Positions 15,607 through 25,060 are shown, counted from the first letter of the stretch. The stretch is 64,000 bases of DNA from RHKX01 sp963745755 (GCA_963745755.1 CAVUYP010000001.1:1240001-1304000), one strand, 5' to 3'. Notes: generated from the letters alone by a model not told the origin. Numbers and translations: made by a program.

Positions 15607-16071
15607 TCAGGAGACGCCCACGAAGCAGGTCGAACGGGCTGGCGGCCGGGCGCAGATGTTCGAGCGGCCGGGCTTCCCGTCCATCTGCTGTAGGGCGGGC
15701 GACGCCGACGCGACCCTATTCCGTTTGAGCAGCCGTTCGCCCGACAGGTAGACCGAGGCGTGATAGGCGACCGAGAGCGCAGCGAGCGCGACTCCTAAGA
15801 CCAGCTGGCCCGCGGCATAGAGAGCGACCGCCGCCAGGCCCGAAATCGCCAGCTCCTGACCCAGGCGCAGCCACTCGCCGTATCGCGCCTTGTGGAAGTC
15901 AACTGCTCCCCAGAATCCGAAAAGCAGTACCGGGGCCGCGATTCCCAATCCAATCTTCGCGGCAGTGCTTGAGCCGACCGTGAATCCCCAGTAGCTGAGG
16001 CCGACTACCACGCCGAACTCAAGGATCGCCCGCAAGGTGAGATTTAGGGCCTCGGATCGCTTCATGTGCAT
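15607..16071 (-). CDS. YrdB/DUF2568-like membrane protein
   Basis: 154 residues, with four hydrophobic segments. LRAILEFGVVVGLSYWGF, the central FGFWGAVDFHKARYGEWLRL and the final pair of helices match the YrdB (DUF2568) family. Homologues usually stop soon after the fourth helix, so the last ~35 residues (from GERLLKRN on) may be read-through into decayed sequence. Function unknown. Start M1 or M3. Confidence 0.65.
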   Translation of the reverse strand: MHMKRSEALNLTLRAILEFGVVVGLSYWGFTVGSSTAAKIGLGIAAPVLLFGFWGAVDFHKARYGEWLRLGQELAISGLAAVALYAAGQLVLGVALAALSVAYHASVYLSGERLLKRNRVASASPALQQMDGKPGRSNICARPPARSTCFVGVS

Positions 16072-16219
16072 CGCGCAACAGCCATCTTGTGCCCGAAACT
16101 AGACCGATCAAACTCCGCCGCTGCGGGCTGCGGAGCGTCCATCCCTTGCTGGACCCGAGTGGACTGGTCGGACTAGGTGCTCGGTATCAGAGCGGTACGA
16201 GGAGGCTTCCGGTCCCCGA

Positions 16220-17052
16220 CTATGTGGAGACTAGGACCGTCCGACGCTCTCCTAGACGTTGGGCCGAGTCTGGGTCGTGTGAGGGCAGGTAGACGACCTC
16301 GCGCTGCCGGGCGAACTCCTGGATCCGCCTGAGTGTGAGTCGACCTGCGTCGACGTCCGGGGAGACGCCGTCGGCCTTGCCTTCGATCATCAGCCGCTCC
16401 GTGTAGGAGGTATCACCTGCGAGAAGAATCGACCCGTCGTCCTCCTCGAGCACGACCGAAACGTGACCTGGAGTGTGGCCGGCGGTTCCGACGAGAATGA
16501 CGTCGCCTGCGTCGGTAAGCCTCAGGCTCTCCGGAAACGGGCCAAAGTTTGCAGATTCCAGATCAATCAGCCTCGGCGAGAACCAGTCGGGCCATCGGTG
16601 AGGCAAGAAGCCGCGAATCTTCCCGAGCACGCCGCTCGCATTCTCAAATTCGGGCCGCGTGACCAGGATCTCGCTCTTTGGGAAGTGCTCCAAGCCTCCA
16701 GCGTGGTCCGTATGGAGGTGGGTCATCACGACCCACCGTACGTCGTCTGGCGAGATCCCAACCGCGCGGAGTTGAGGCCCAATCTCCTGTTCGGGTTCGA
16801 CCCACTCCTTGACCCCTAGCCGGTAGTAAGGATGCCAACGCGGGAAAAGCCTCGGTCGTTGACGCGAGCAGTCTCTCCCGTGTCCACCACGATCACACCC
16901 TCAGGGTGCTCAATAGCCCATGCGTAGACCCGAAGCGGATCCGTCCAATCGCGATCGGCGAGCGTGAGCGGTAGCCGGAGCGGCCCAGGCCCTGCTCCGG
17001 AACGTTGTCGCTCCTTCACGGCAACCGTGCCGGTTTGCGACCACCTCCCCAC
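16220..17052 (-). CDS. Metallo-beta-lactamase fold hydrolase, AHL-lactonase-like (frameshifted)
   Basis: The N-terminal part (VYAWAIEHPEGVIVVDTGET) and the catalytic part are in different frames, joined near 16850 where a TTTT run appears to lack one base; the restored sequence reads FPRWHPYYRLGVKEW. The metal motif THLHTDHAGG (HxHxDH), GHTPGH, the Asp-Tyr pair AGDTSY and the last His in LPSHDP match AiiA/AttM-type N-acyl-homoserine lactonases. Without the downstream frame there is no active enzyme, so it is either a sequence error or a young pseudogene. The reading frame starts against tRNA fragment A4. Confidence 0.7.
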
Positions 17053-17093
17053 CGCGCCCGACAGGATTCGAACCTGTGCCTTCGGTTTCGTGG
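17053..17093 (-). pseudogene. tRNA-Arg(ACG) 3'-half fragment A4
   Basis: Same architecture as A1 and A2 (acceptor end, T-arm, variable region, ACG loop as CCACGAA) but from a different allele: the T-stem reads ACAGG/CCTGT and several bases differ. The anticodon 5' stem and D-arm are missing. The following 267 bases, to the recombinase fragment, hold no recognisable gene. Confidence 0.6.
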
Positions 17094-17360
17094 ACCGACA
17101 CTCTTCCGGCGGTCAATCCGACGGCTCGCCTACTTGACGCGACACATCTCGCGCTGCTTCGATTCCGGACATGCTGACCCGTTCGCAGAACCGCCGGGTG
17201 GCTACCTCGACGTCGAGATGCCCGATCACTTCCTGCTGAGGTTCGCGCAGAGGACGGAACCTGGATCGAGGAGGCACGATGTCGGCGCGGCGAGTTCGAA
17301 CGCCTCGAGGACGGCGCCTACGTCTGCTCCTCGGGCAGTTCGGGCACCTGGATCCGCTGC

Positions 17361-17530
17361 ATCTCCGCAGATCAAGCGCCAGGTCTTCGAGTCATTCGAC
17401 CTCCAGATCGCCTACGACAAGACGGAAGGCCGCGTCGAGATCAGGGCAACCGTGTCTGAGGCAGTCGCAGAAGCCTTCGAGAACGCGAAAGCCCTCCTGG
17501 CGGAGGGCTCGAGCGTCACCCTGACGAACA
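17361..17530 (+). pseudogene. Large serine recombinase 3' fragment abutting tRNA-fMet
   Basis: Carries the last ~56 codons of the recombinase (IKRQVFESFDLQIAYDKTEG to SSVTLTNIAGT) and reads straight into the tRNA gene, as integrase genes often do at their att site. With the core it matches 6176-6355 at 178 of 180 positions. Everything upstream is missing. It marks the tRNA-proximal end of the youngest relic element. Confidence 0.75.
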
Positions 17531-17604
<74 letters not shown>

Positions 17605-17645
17605 GCGTCTTTACAAGATAGCAACGTGCCGTAATCCCGCAACCG

Positions 17646-17864
17646 AGGCGGATCCTGGCCTCAGGCCTGCAGGTAGGCACCAAGCAGATGGGGATCGGGC
17701 TCGCGGTGGCGATCCTGATCGACGCGACAATCGTCCGCGGGGTGCTGCTGCCGGCGAGCATGAAGCTGATCGGCAAGTGGAACTGGTACCTGCCGAGCGC
17801 GCTCGGATGGCTGCCGCGGATCCGCGGCGAGGTGGACTCCAGCCCGGAGCCCGCCCGCCCCTGA
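17646..17864 (+). pseudogene. Truncated MMPL-family transporter, 3' end only
   Basis: About 72 codons ending at a TGA (17862-17864). LASGLQVGTKQMGIGLAVAI, IDATIVRGVLLPASM and KWNWYLPSALGWLP are the last two membrane helices and tail of MMPL lipid/drug transporters. There is no start or upstream part; the preceding bases are the tRNA-fMet gene. The 5' part was presumably lost when the island formed or rearranged. Confidence 0.75.
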
Positions 17865-17939
17865 CCCGCGTCGCGACGGACCGGCTGCGAACGCCCGCCG
17901 ATCGGCGGGCGTTCGTCGTCGCGTTCCTGTCCTCGGGGC

Positions 17940-18905
17940 GTGCCGGAGACGCCCGGAGGACTACGATCGCGTGCCTTGCGCGTCGCCGCCATCGATATCG
18001 GCACCAACTCGACCCGGCTCCTCGTGGCCGACGTCGCCGACGGACGGGTCGAGACCGTCCGGCGGGAGTCGCGCGTAACCGGGCTCGGCCGCGGGGTCGA
18101 GATCTCCGGCCGGCTCTCGACCGAGGCGATCGAGGACGTCTTCGCGGCGATCGGCGACTACCTGGAGATCGCCGCCCGACTCGACGCCGCCGAGGTCTTC
18201 GCGTTCGCGACCAGCGCCGCCCGTGACGCTGCCAACGGCGAGGCGTTCATCGCCGAGCTGCGCGAGCGGTTCGCGCTCTCGGCCCGGGTGCTCAGCGGCG
18301 CCGAGGAGGCCGAGCTGACCTACAAGGGCGCGCGCGGCGGCTGCACGGCCGGGCAGACGCTCGTCCTCGACATCGGCGGCGGCTCGACCGAGATCGTCAT
18401 CGGCTCCGGCGACGAGCCGACCTTCAACACCTCGCTGCAGCTCGGCGTCGTCCGTCACACCGAGCGCCACCTGCACACCGATCCGCCGCAGACGAACGAG
18501 CTCGAGTCGCTCTCGGAGGACGTCGGCGGCGCGATCGACGCCGAGCTCGCCACTCGGCCGGGGATCAGCGCCGATCGCGGCATCGCCGTCGCCGGCACGC
18601 CGGCGATGCTGGCCGCCATGGACCTCGGCCTCGAGGCCGTCGACTACGAGCGGATCGAGGGCCACGAGCTGGAGCTGGCGACGATCCAGAAGCTCTGCTC
18701 GCGGCTCGCCTCGCTGCCGGTCGCCGAGCGGCGGCTGGAGCCCGGCGTCGATCCCGACCGGGCGCCGACGATCGTCGCCGGCGTGATCATCCTGATCAAG
18801 GCGATGCGGGCGTTCGCGCTGCAGCGGATCACGGTCTCGGAGCGCGACATCCTCTTCGGCGCCGCGATCCGGGCGGCCGACCGGCACCCCTCCGCCGCCG
18901 GCTGA
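17940..18905 (+). CDS. ppx: Exopolyphosphatase / pppGpp phosphohydrolase family protein
   Basis: 321 residues from the GTG at 17940; a TTG at 17976, giving LRVAAIDIGTNSTRLL, fits family N-termini better. ASKHA-fold motifs are present: phosphate loop 1 AAIDIGTNSTRLLV, the catalytic Glu region VLSGAEEAEL, and phosphate loop 2 LVLDIGGGSTEIV. It is the short (about 310-320) actinobacterial Ppx1 type. A ppx gene close to eno-ftsB is usual in Actinobacteria; here it is ~24 kb from them. It hydrolyses polyphosphate or pppGpp. Confidence 0.9.
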   Translation: MPETPGGLRSRALRVAAIDIGTNSTRLLVADVADGRVETVRRESRVTGLGRGVEISGRLSTEAIEDVFAAIGDYLEIAARLDAAEVFAFATSAARDAANGEAFIAELRERFALSARVLSGAEEAELTYKGARGGCTAGQTLVLDIGGGSTEIVIGSGDEPTFNTSLQLGVVRHTERHLHTDPPQTNELESLSEDVGGAIDAELATRPGISADRGIAVAGTPAMLAAMDLGLEAVDYERIEGHELELATIQKLCSRLASLPVAERRLEPGVDPDRAPTIVAGVIILIKAMRAFALQRITVSERDILFGAAIRAADRHPSAAG

Positions 18906-18914
18906 GGCGGCCGC

Positions 18915-19538
18915 TCAGGGCGCCAGGCGCGTCCAGCTCCAGGCGCCGCCGGCGTCGCGCTCGTAGCGGAAGCGATCGTGGAGGCGGCCGACCTGGCCCT
19001 GCCAGAACTCGATCTCGCTCGGCACGACCCGGAAGCCGCCCCAGTGCGGCGGCCGCGGGATCTCGGCATCGCCGTAGCGGGCCTCGACCTCGGCGACCCG
19101 GCGATCGAGCTCGGCGCGGTCGGCGAGCGGCCGGCTCTGCGGGCTCGCCCAGGCGCCGATCCGGCTCTCCCGGGGGCGGCTCGCGAAGTACTCGTCGGAC
19201 TCGGCGTCGTCGAGCCGTTCGACCGGTCCGCGGATCCGCACCTGGCGGTCGAGCTCGCGCCAGTAGAGGACCAGGGCGGCGGCCGGCCGGCCGGCGAGCT
19301 GCTCGCCCTTGACGGACCGCTCGTTCGTGAAGAACCGGAAGCCGCGGGCGTCGAAGCCCTTGAGCAGGACCATCCGCGCGTCCGGCATCCCGTCGCCGTC
19401 GACGGTCGCCAGGCAGACCGCCTCGGCGAGTCGCAGCTCGGTCGCGGCCCGCTCGAACCAGGCGGCGAACAGATCGATCGGGTCGTCGAGGAGATCGTCC
19501 TCGCCGAACGGCGGCATGTCGGGACGCTGCTTCGGCAC
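18915..19538 (-). CDS. pdxH: Pyridoxamine 5'-phosphate oxidase
   Basis: 207 residues, full length. FMN-binding split-barrel with ARMVLLKGFDARGFRFFTNE, VLYWRELDRQVRIRGPVER and the C-terminal signature EIEFWQGQVGRLHDRFRY ... WTRLAP. It oxidises pyridoxamine- or pyridoxine-5'-phosphate to pyridoxal phosphate using FMN and O2. It converges on ppx with a 9-nt gap. Confidence 0.94.
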   Translation of the reverse strand: MPKQRPDMPPFGEDDLLDDPIDLFAAWFERAATELRLAEAVCLATVDGDGMPDARMVLLKGFDARGFRFFTNERSVKGEQLAGRPAAALVLYWRELDRQVRIRGPVERLDDAESDEYFASRPRESRIGAWASPQSRPLADRAELDRRVAEVEARYGDAEIPRPPHWGGFRVVPSEIEFWQGQVGRLHDRFRYERDAGGAWSWTRLAP

Positions 19539-19581
19539 CGGCGGGGACTCTACGGCGCCGGGGTCGCGTAGGCTGGCCGCC

Positions 19582-20041
19582 GTGGCAACCCTGAACGCAA
19601 GCTGGACGATCGAGATCGAGGCCTCGCTGGAGCGGGTCTGGGCGGTCGCCGCCGACGTCCCGGCCTCGCCGGCCTGGCAGCCGGCGCTGCGAGACCGTCG
19701 AGGCCCTCGAGACCGACGAGCAAGGCCGCGCGACTCTCGTCGACACGACCTCCGACGCCGTCGTCAAGACGACCAGGCAGCAGCTCCGCTTCGACTTCGA
19801 CGAGCCGAGCGGGATGAGCTGGGTGCAGATCAAGGGCGACGTCAAGTCGCTGGTCGGCTCCTGGGAGTTCGCCGAGCTCGCCGTCGACCGCACGAAGGCG
19901 ACGTTCTCGCTGGCGGTCGATCCCGGGCGGATGCTCGGGATGCTGCTGCGGGGCCCGGTCGAGGGCAAGGTCAAGGAGTTCCTGACCAAGGGCGCCGCCG
20001 AGGGCCTCAAGCAGCACGTCGAGTCGCCCGACGCCGGCTGA
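19582..20041 (+). CDS. SRPBCC/polyketide-cyclase-like protein (frameshifted)
   Basis: GTG start at 19582 (MATLNASWTIEIEASLERVW). The frame breaks near 19690 after WQPALRD and resumes one base over as VEALETDEQGRATLV, through MSWVQIKGDVKSLVGSWEF to VEGKVKEFLTKGAAEG. Joined, this is a ~152-residue START-like ligand-binding protein. A one-base sequence error is likely. It is followed 4 nt later by the thioesterase-like gene. Confidence 0.7.
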
Positions 20042-20045
20042 GCGC

Positions 20046-20750
20046 GTGCCCGATCCGGCCGCCGGTCGCACCTTCACCGCCCAGCACCGCGTCGGGGCCG
20101 CCGACGTCGGCGCCGACGGCGGCGCCCATGCCTTCGCGATCGCCCGCTGGCTGCAGGAGACGGCGTTCGCGGACGGGCTCGACTCCGGCTTCGGCGCCGA
20201 GGCGTTCTGGATCATCCGCCGGCTGCGGCTCGAGATCCGCCGACTGCCGGCGTTCCCGGAGGCGCTCGAGCTGACGACCTGGTGCAGCGGCAAGGCGAAG
20301 ACGGTCGCCGAGCGGACGACGACGATCGCCGGCGACGGCGGCGCCGACGTGACCGCCGAGGCGATCTGGGTCCACGTCGATCCGCAGACGCGGATGCCGG
20401 CACGGCTGCCCGCCGAGTTCGAGCGGATCTACGGGCCGAGCGCCGCCGGGCGCAAGGCGCGCTCGTCGCTGCGCCATCCGCCGGCGCCTCCCGACGGTGC
20501 CGAGCGGCTCGACTGGTGGTTCGGCCGCGCCGCGATCGACCTCGCCGGCCACGTCAGCAACCTCTGGTACTGGCAGCCCGCCGAGGAGTACCTCGACCTG
20601 CCGACCGCCGGCTCCGGTCCGGCCGTGCTCGAGGCCGAGTTCCGCTCCGGGATCGGCCGCGGGCCGGCGACCGTCCACCGCGCCGGCGCAATGCTCTGGA
20701 TCAGCGACGGCGCCGGCACCGTCGCCGGAACGATCGCCGTCGCCGCCTGA
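20046..20750 (+). CDS. Acyl-ACP thioesterase-like double-hotdog protein
   Basis: 234 residues from the GTG at 20046. Two hotdog halves: the first with DVGADGGAHAFAIARWLQET and LELTTWCSGKAKTVAERTTT, the second with RAAIDLAGHVSNLWYWQPAE EYL. The N-half helix and the Asn/His pair resemble FatA/FatB-type acyl-ACP thioesterases. It probably hydrolyses an acyl thioester; chain specificity is unknown. Its end overlaps the convergent gene at 20701 by 50 nt. Confidence 0.72.
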   Translation: MPDPAAGRTFTAQHRVGAADVGADGGAHAFAIARWLQETAFADGLDSGFGAEAFWIIRRLRLEIRRLPAFPEALELTTWCSGKAKTVAERTTTIAGDGGADVTAEAIWVHVDPQTRMPARLPAEFERIYGPSAAGRKARSSLRHPPAPPDGAERLDWWFGRAAIDLAGHVSNLWYWQPAEEYLDLPTAGSGPAVLEAEFRSGIGRGPATVHRAGAMLWISDGAGTVAGTIAVAA

Positions 20751-21030
20751 TCAGCCCGCCGCGGCGGACCGTGAACTCGACGCCGACGACGCGCTCGAGC
20801 TCGCCGCTCGGCAGCGACACGTAGACGGCGCCGTCGCGCTCGAGCCGCTCGCGCGGCTCCATCAGGGCGACCCCGTGGAAGCGGTCGTCCTCGTCGAACA
20901 GCCAGACGTGGTCCTCCGGCGAGGGCTGGCGCCGAGCCGAGGGCGCGCCGTCGTACTTGGCGTAGATGACGTCGCTGGAGGCGTCGTAGGTGACGTAGGC
21001 GAAGTTGTGGCGCCCGACCCTCAGCCCCAT
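20701..21030 (-). CDS. Small DUF2283-like protein
   Basis: 109 residues. FAYVTYDASSDVIYAKYDG and DHVWLFDEDDRFHGVALMEP resemble DUF2283-type beta proteins, which describe a short sheet with a bound Asp-rich turn. The Arg-rich C-terminus (after VEFTVRRGG) runs antisense to the thioesterase gene and may be artefactual, in which case the true stop lies elsewhere. Function unknown. Confidence 0.5.
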   Translation of the reverse strand: MGLRVGRHNFAYVTYDASSDVIYAKYDGAPSARRQPSPEDHVWLFDEDDRFHGVALMEPRERLERDGAVYVSLPSGELERVVGVEFTVRRGGLIRRRRRSFRRRCRRRR

Positions 21031-21054
21031 CGGCGCGGCCCCCGCTGACGGCGC

Positions 21055-22704
21055 TCAGGCAAGGACGGCCCGGCGCGGGTAGATGACGTCGGGGTCGGTG
21101 AGGACGTTGACGAGCGCCGGCTTGCCGGAGGCGAAGGCTCGCTCCAGCGCCGGCCGCAGCTCGTCGGGCTCGCGGACGAGCTCACCGTGGCCGCCGAGCG
21201 CCGCGACGACCTGCTCGTAGGGCGTCTCCGGCTGCAGCTCGGCGGCGATCGAGTAGCCGTAGAGGTATTCCATCGGGTTCTTCTCGAGCGCCCAGATGCC
21301 GTTGTTGCCGATCACGCCGACGACCGGGAGGCCGTGGCGGACCATCGTGTCGAACTCGAGGCCGCTGAAGCCGAAGGCACCGTCGCCGAGCAGCAGGCAG
21401 ACCTGCCGACCGGGCTTCGCGCAGGCAGCGCCGATCGCCTGACCGGGACCGGCGCCGAGGCAGCCGAACGGTCCCGGGTCCATCCACGTCCCCGGCTCGA
21501 AGGTCTCGATGACGCGGCCGGCGTAGGAGACGAAGTCGCCGCCGTCGCCGATCACGATCGCGTCGCGATCGAGCACCGTGCCGAGCTCCTCGTAGAGGCG
21601 CATCGGGTGCAGCGGCGCGCGCGGATCGGAGCGATCCTCGGCCTCGGCACCGCGCTTCGCCAGCTCCTCCTCGCGGAGCCGCGCGATCCACTCGCCGCGG
21701 TCGCCCGGCGCGGCCGCCTCGGCCAGCGCCGCCAGGGTCGGCGCGACGTCGCCGACGAGATCGACGTCGGCAACGCGGTTGCGCTCGAGCCGGTTCGGCT
21801 CGACGTCGACGCGGATCAGCTTCGCTTCGGCGCCGACGGCGGCGCCGAAGCCGAGCCGGAAGTCGAGCGGGACGCCGATCACGATCGCGACGTCGGCCTC
21901 GCCGAGGCCGACCCCGCGGGTGCGGCTGAACGCGTTCGGGTGGTCGGCGGGCAGACAGCCCCGCCCCATGCCGTTCAGGAAGACGGGGATGTCGTGGCGC
22001 TCGGCGAGCGCCCGCAACTCGGCCTCGGCACCGGCCCAGTAGAGGCCGGTGCCGGCCATGATCGCCGGCCGCTCGGCGCCGGCGAGCAACTCGGCCGCAC
22101 GCTCGATCCCGGCGGCGGCGGTGGCGGTCGCCTGCGGGGCGGCGGGAATCTCGGCGTCGGCGTCCATGAAGACGACGTCGAGCGGATAGTCGAGGAACGT
22201 CGGCCCGGTCGGCGCCGCCGCGGCGAGGTCGAACGCACGGACCGTGGCGTCGCCGATCGCGTCGGGCTGCTTGACGGTCTCGGCGGACTTCGTCAGCGGC
22301 GTGACGAACGGCAGGTGGTCGATCTCCTGGAGGCTGCCGCTCCCCCAGCGCCCCTCGGCGGCGCGGCCGCCGAGGACGACGATCGGCGTGCCGTTGGCGG
22401 CGGCGCTGGCCATCGCGCTGACGCCGTTGGTCACTCCCGGGCCGGCGGTCAGCGCGCAGACGCCGGGCGTGCGCGTCGCCTTCGCCCAGCCCTCGGCGGC
22501 GAACGCGGCCGCCTGCTCGTGGCGGACGTCGACGACCTCGATCCCCTCCTCGCGACAGCCGTCGTAGAGGCTGAACAGATGGCCGCCGGAGAGCGTGAAC
22601 AGGTGGGTTACGCCGCGGCTGCGGAGCGCCTTGGCGGCGAGCCTGCCGCCGTGCAGCGCGCCGGGGTTGGCGACCCCGCCCTCAGTCTTCTGCCCGGCTG
22701 CCAC
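21055..22704 (-). CDS. Thiamine-pyrophosphate enzyme, acetolactate-synthase-like
   Basis: 549 residues, full length. PYR domain with the catalytic Glu in VRHEQAAAFAAEGWA, a central domain, and a PP domain with the TPP/Mg motif GDGAFGFSGLEFDTMVRHG ending VVGVIGNN. It matches the acetolactate synthase/oxalyl-CoA decarboxylase group. No ilvN regulatory subunit or ilv neighbours are present, so a non-biosynthetic role (2-oxo acid decarboxylase or carboligase) is possible. The GTG start overlaps the end of the nucleotide cyclase gene. Confidence 0.82.
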   Translation of the reverse strand: MAAGQKTEGGVANPGALHGGRLAAKALRSRGVTHLFTLSGGHLFSLYDGCREEGIEVVDVRHEQAAAFAAEGWAKATRTPGVCALTAGPGVTNGVSAMASAAANGTPIVVLGGRAAEGRWGSGSLQEIDHLPFVTPLTKSAETVKQPDAIGDATVRAFDLAAAAPTGPTFLDYPLDVVFMDADAEIPAAPQATATAAAGIERAAELLAGAERPAIMAGTGLYWAGAEAELRALAERHDIPVFLNGMGRGCLPADHPNAFSRTRGVGLGEADVAIVIGVPLDFRLGFGAAVGAEAKLIRVDVEPNRLERNRVADVDLVGDVAPTLAALAEAAAPGDRGEWIARLREEELAKRGAEAEDRSDPRAPLHPMRLYEELGTVLDRDAIVIGDGGDFVSYAGRVIETFEPGTWMDPGPFGCLGAGPGQAIGAACAKPGRQVCLLLGDGAFGFSGLEFDTMVRHGLPVVGVIGNNGIWALEKNPMEYLYGYSIAAELQPETPYEQVVAALGGHGELVREPDELRPALERAFASGKPALVNVLTDPDVIYPRRAVLA

Positions 22705-24306
22705 GGACGCGAGCGTACACGGAGCGGACCGCCTCGACCGGGTCCCGCGGCAGCCTCATCCCCTCCCGCGGCGGCGCGTAGAGGCGAACCGGCCGCTCGA
22801 TCCCCTTGAGGTCGCGCTCGCCGCGCGATTCGAGCTCGAACTCGCCCCGCAGCCGCTCCCGGGTGGCCGCGGTCAGAAGCAGGTCGTCGCCGGTCTCCCT
22901 GGTCTCGGCCTCGACCCGGGCGGCGACGTTGACGGCGTCGCCGATGACGCTGAAGTTGAGGCGGCCGCCGCCGCCGATCGAGCCGGCGACGACGTCGCCG
23001 GTGTTGAGCGCCGACCCCGACCTTGAAGCCACCCCCCTCCCCCTCCTCGTTGACGACCCGGACGATCTCGAGCGCCGCCAGCACCGCCCGGTCGGCATGG
23101 TCGGAGACCACCTCGGGCGCGCCGAAGACCGCCATCAGCCCGTCGCCCTCGAACTTGTCGACGTGGCCGCCGGCACGGGCGATCAGCGGCACTACGACCT
23201 CGAACAGCGCATTCAGGCAGGCGACGACCTCCTTCGCCTCGGCGGTCTCGGCGAAGCTCGTGAAGTCCTTGACGTCACAGAAGAGGATCGAGACCTCGAC
23301 GAGCTCGCCGCCCTCGGAGAAGCCGTCGCTGAGGATGTGCTCGGCGACGTCGCGGTCGAGGTAGGTGCCGAAGGCCTGACGGATCCGCTCGCGCTCGCGG
23401 AGGCCGCCGACCATCTGGTTGAACGAGGCCGCCAGCTCGCCGATCTCGTCGGCGGTCGTGATCGGAACGGCGACGTCGAAGTCGCCCTCGGCAACCGCGT
23501 CGGTCGCCCGCTTCAGGTCGGCGAGCGGCCCGAGCACCGACCGCGAGAGCAGGATCGTCAGCTCCAGCGAGATCGTCGTCGCCACCCCGATCGCGACGAG
23601 GACGGAGACGCCGAGGCTGTCGGCGCCGGCGATCGCGGCGACGACGACGCCGGTGATCACGTTGATCATCGGCAGCGCCGTCAACAGCCGCCAGCGCAGC
23701 GGCAACGCCGAGATCTCGGTCTCGACCCGCGGCGAGACCGCGCGGTTGATGTCGATCAGGATCGGCCGCATACCCGGCCTCGATCGTCAGGTGGTGGAGG
23801 ATCGCCCCGTAGCCGACCGCGACCCTACCGGCAACGACGAGCGGGAAGAAGTCGAGCCAGGAGAGGTCGAGGATGACGACCCCGGCAACACACGACGGCA
23901 CGACGACCGCGATGATCGGGTAGAGGAGCTCCTCGCGGACGAGGGTCAGCGGCAGGCCGACCGCGGCCGCCCAGGCGCGCTCGGTGTGCTCCTCGTCGTG
24001 GGCGCCTGCGACCCACTCGGCGATCGGCCGCAATCGCGGGTGGATCCGGTACAGGCCCCAGCCGAGCGCCCCCGCGGTGAGCACCATCGCGACCGCCAGC
24101 AGGTCCATGAAATCGGCGAACGAGGCGTCGTAGTAGGCGCCGAGCAACGCCACGGTGCCGGCGGTGACGAGGAACCCGGCCTGCAGCTCGAGCGTCACGA
24201 ACACCATCGGATAGCGCGATCCGAGCTTGCCGTAGAGCCACTCGAAGGGTGCAAGGAGCACGAGCCCGATTGTCGCGGAGTCGACCCGATCGTGGGTTCC
24301 GGTCAT
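22682..24306 (-). CDS. Membrane nucleotide cyclase with HAMP domain (two frameshifts)
   Basis: Start ATG 24306 (MTGTHDRV). About 200 residues with four or more membrane segments, then a HAMP linker (LGPLADLKRATDAVAEGDFD) and a class III cyclase domain: VSILFCDVKDFTSFAE, HVDKFEGDGLMAVFG, NFSVIGDAVNVAARVE. Frames switch near 23770 and near 23020; reading across both restores a ~540-residue adenylate-cyclase-like protein. The start of the TPP enzyme overlaps its 3' end by 23 nt. Probably membrane-coupled cAMP synthesis. Confidence 0.75.
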
Positions 24307-24382
24307 CGGCGCCGGGCACGGGGGTGCCACGATTGGCCGCCCGCACGCAGGCTCCGGCGCCGTTTCCGCGAATCATGCACCC

Positions 24383-25060
24383 GTGATCTACGACCTCTGG
24401 GACCGAATCAGCTTCGCCGCCGAGGGCGCCTGGCTCCGCGCCGGCGACCTCTTCGACGCGCTGCGCCATCGCCGCTGGGGCCTGCCGCTGGCCGGAGCCG
24501 TGCTGGCGCTGATCGCCGCCGGGCTCGTCGTCCTCATCGGCGGCGGCGACTCCGGCTCCGAGCGGAGCGGCGGGCGGGCCGCTCCGGTCGCCCGGCTCGA
24601 ACCCCCCTCGGTGATCAGCGACCCCCAGTTCGTCGAGGAGAAGGGCTTCTCGATCGCCCTGCCCGACAGCTGGCGGCGGACGAGGCCGCCGGAGGGCGCC
24701 AGCTTCTCGGCCCGCTCCGACGACGGCCTCGGCGAGGTGACCCTGTGGGTCGACCGCGACCCGAAGCTCGGCTTCGAGGAGTTCATCGACCAGTCGCTCG
24801 CCGGCCTCGAGGGGCTCGGCGAGAACGCCGAGGTCACCGATCGCGTCGACGGCCCGACCATCGAGACCTCGATCGCGGTCCTCGCCGCCGACGTGCCGGT
24901 CGACGGCGGCGCCGCCGGCCCCTACCGGGTCACCCTGCGGGCCGCCGGCCCCTACCGCTACTACCTGGCGACCTCGATCGGCGCCGGCGCCCCGCCGCGC
25001 CTGATCGCCGACGCCGAGCTGCTCAGCGCCAGCTTCCGCCCCCAGGTCGAGGTCAAGTAG
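24383..25060 (+). CDS. Membrane-anchored protein of unknown function
   Basis: 225 residues from the GTG at 24383. The cytoplasmic ~30 residues and one helix (LPLAGAVLALIAAGLVVLIG) precede an extracytoplasmic domain beginning FVEEKGFSIALPDSWRR. That opening resembles DUF1795/PsbP-like domains of lipoproteins. No catalytic motif. Divergent from the cyclase. Confidence 0.6.
   Translation: MIYDLWDRISFAAEGAWLRAGDLFDALRHRRWGLPLAGAVLALIAAGLVVLIGGGDSGSERSGGRAAPVARLEPPSVISDPQFVEEKGFSIALPDSWRRTRPPEGASFSARSDDGLGEVTLWVDRDPKLGFEEFIDQSLAGLEGLGENAEVTDRVDGPTIETSIAVLAADVPVDGGAAGPYRVTLRAAGPYRYYLATSIGAGAPPRLIADAELLSASFRPQVEVK

Noticed and set aside
10831..17093. tRNA-Arg fragments as functional tRNA genes
   Set aside because: D-arm, 5' acceptor strand and 5' anticodon stem are missing in every copy, and flanking bases cannot supply them.
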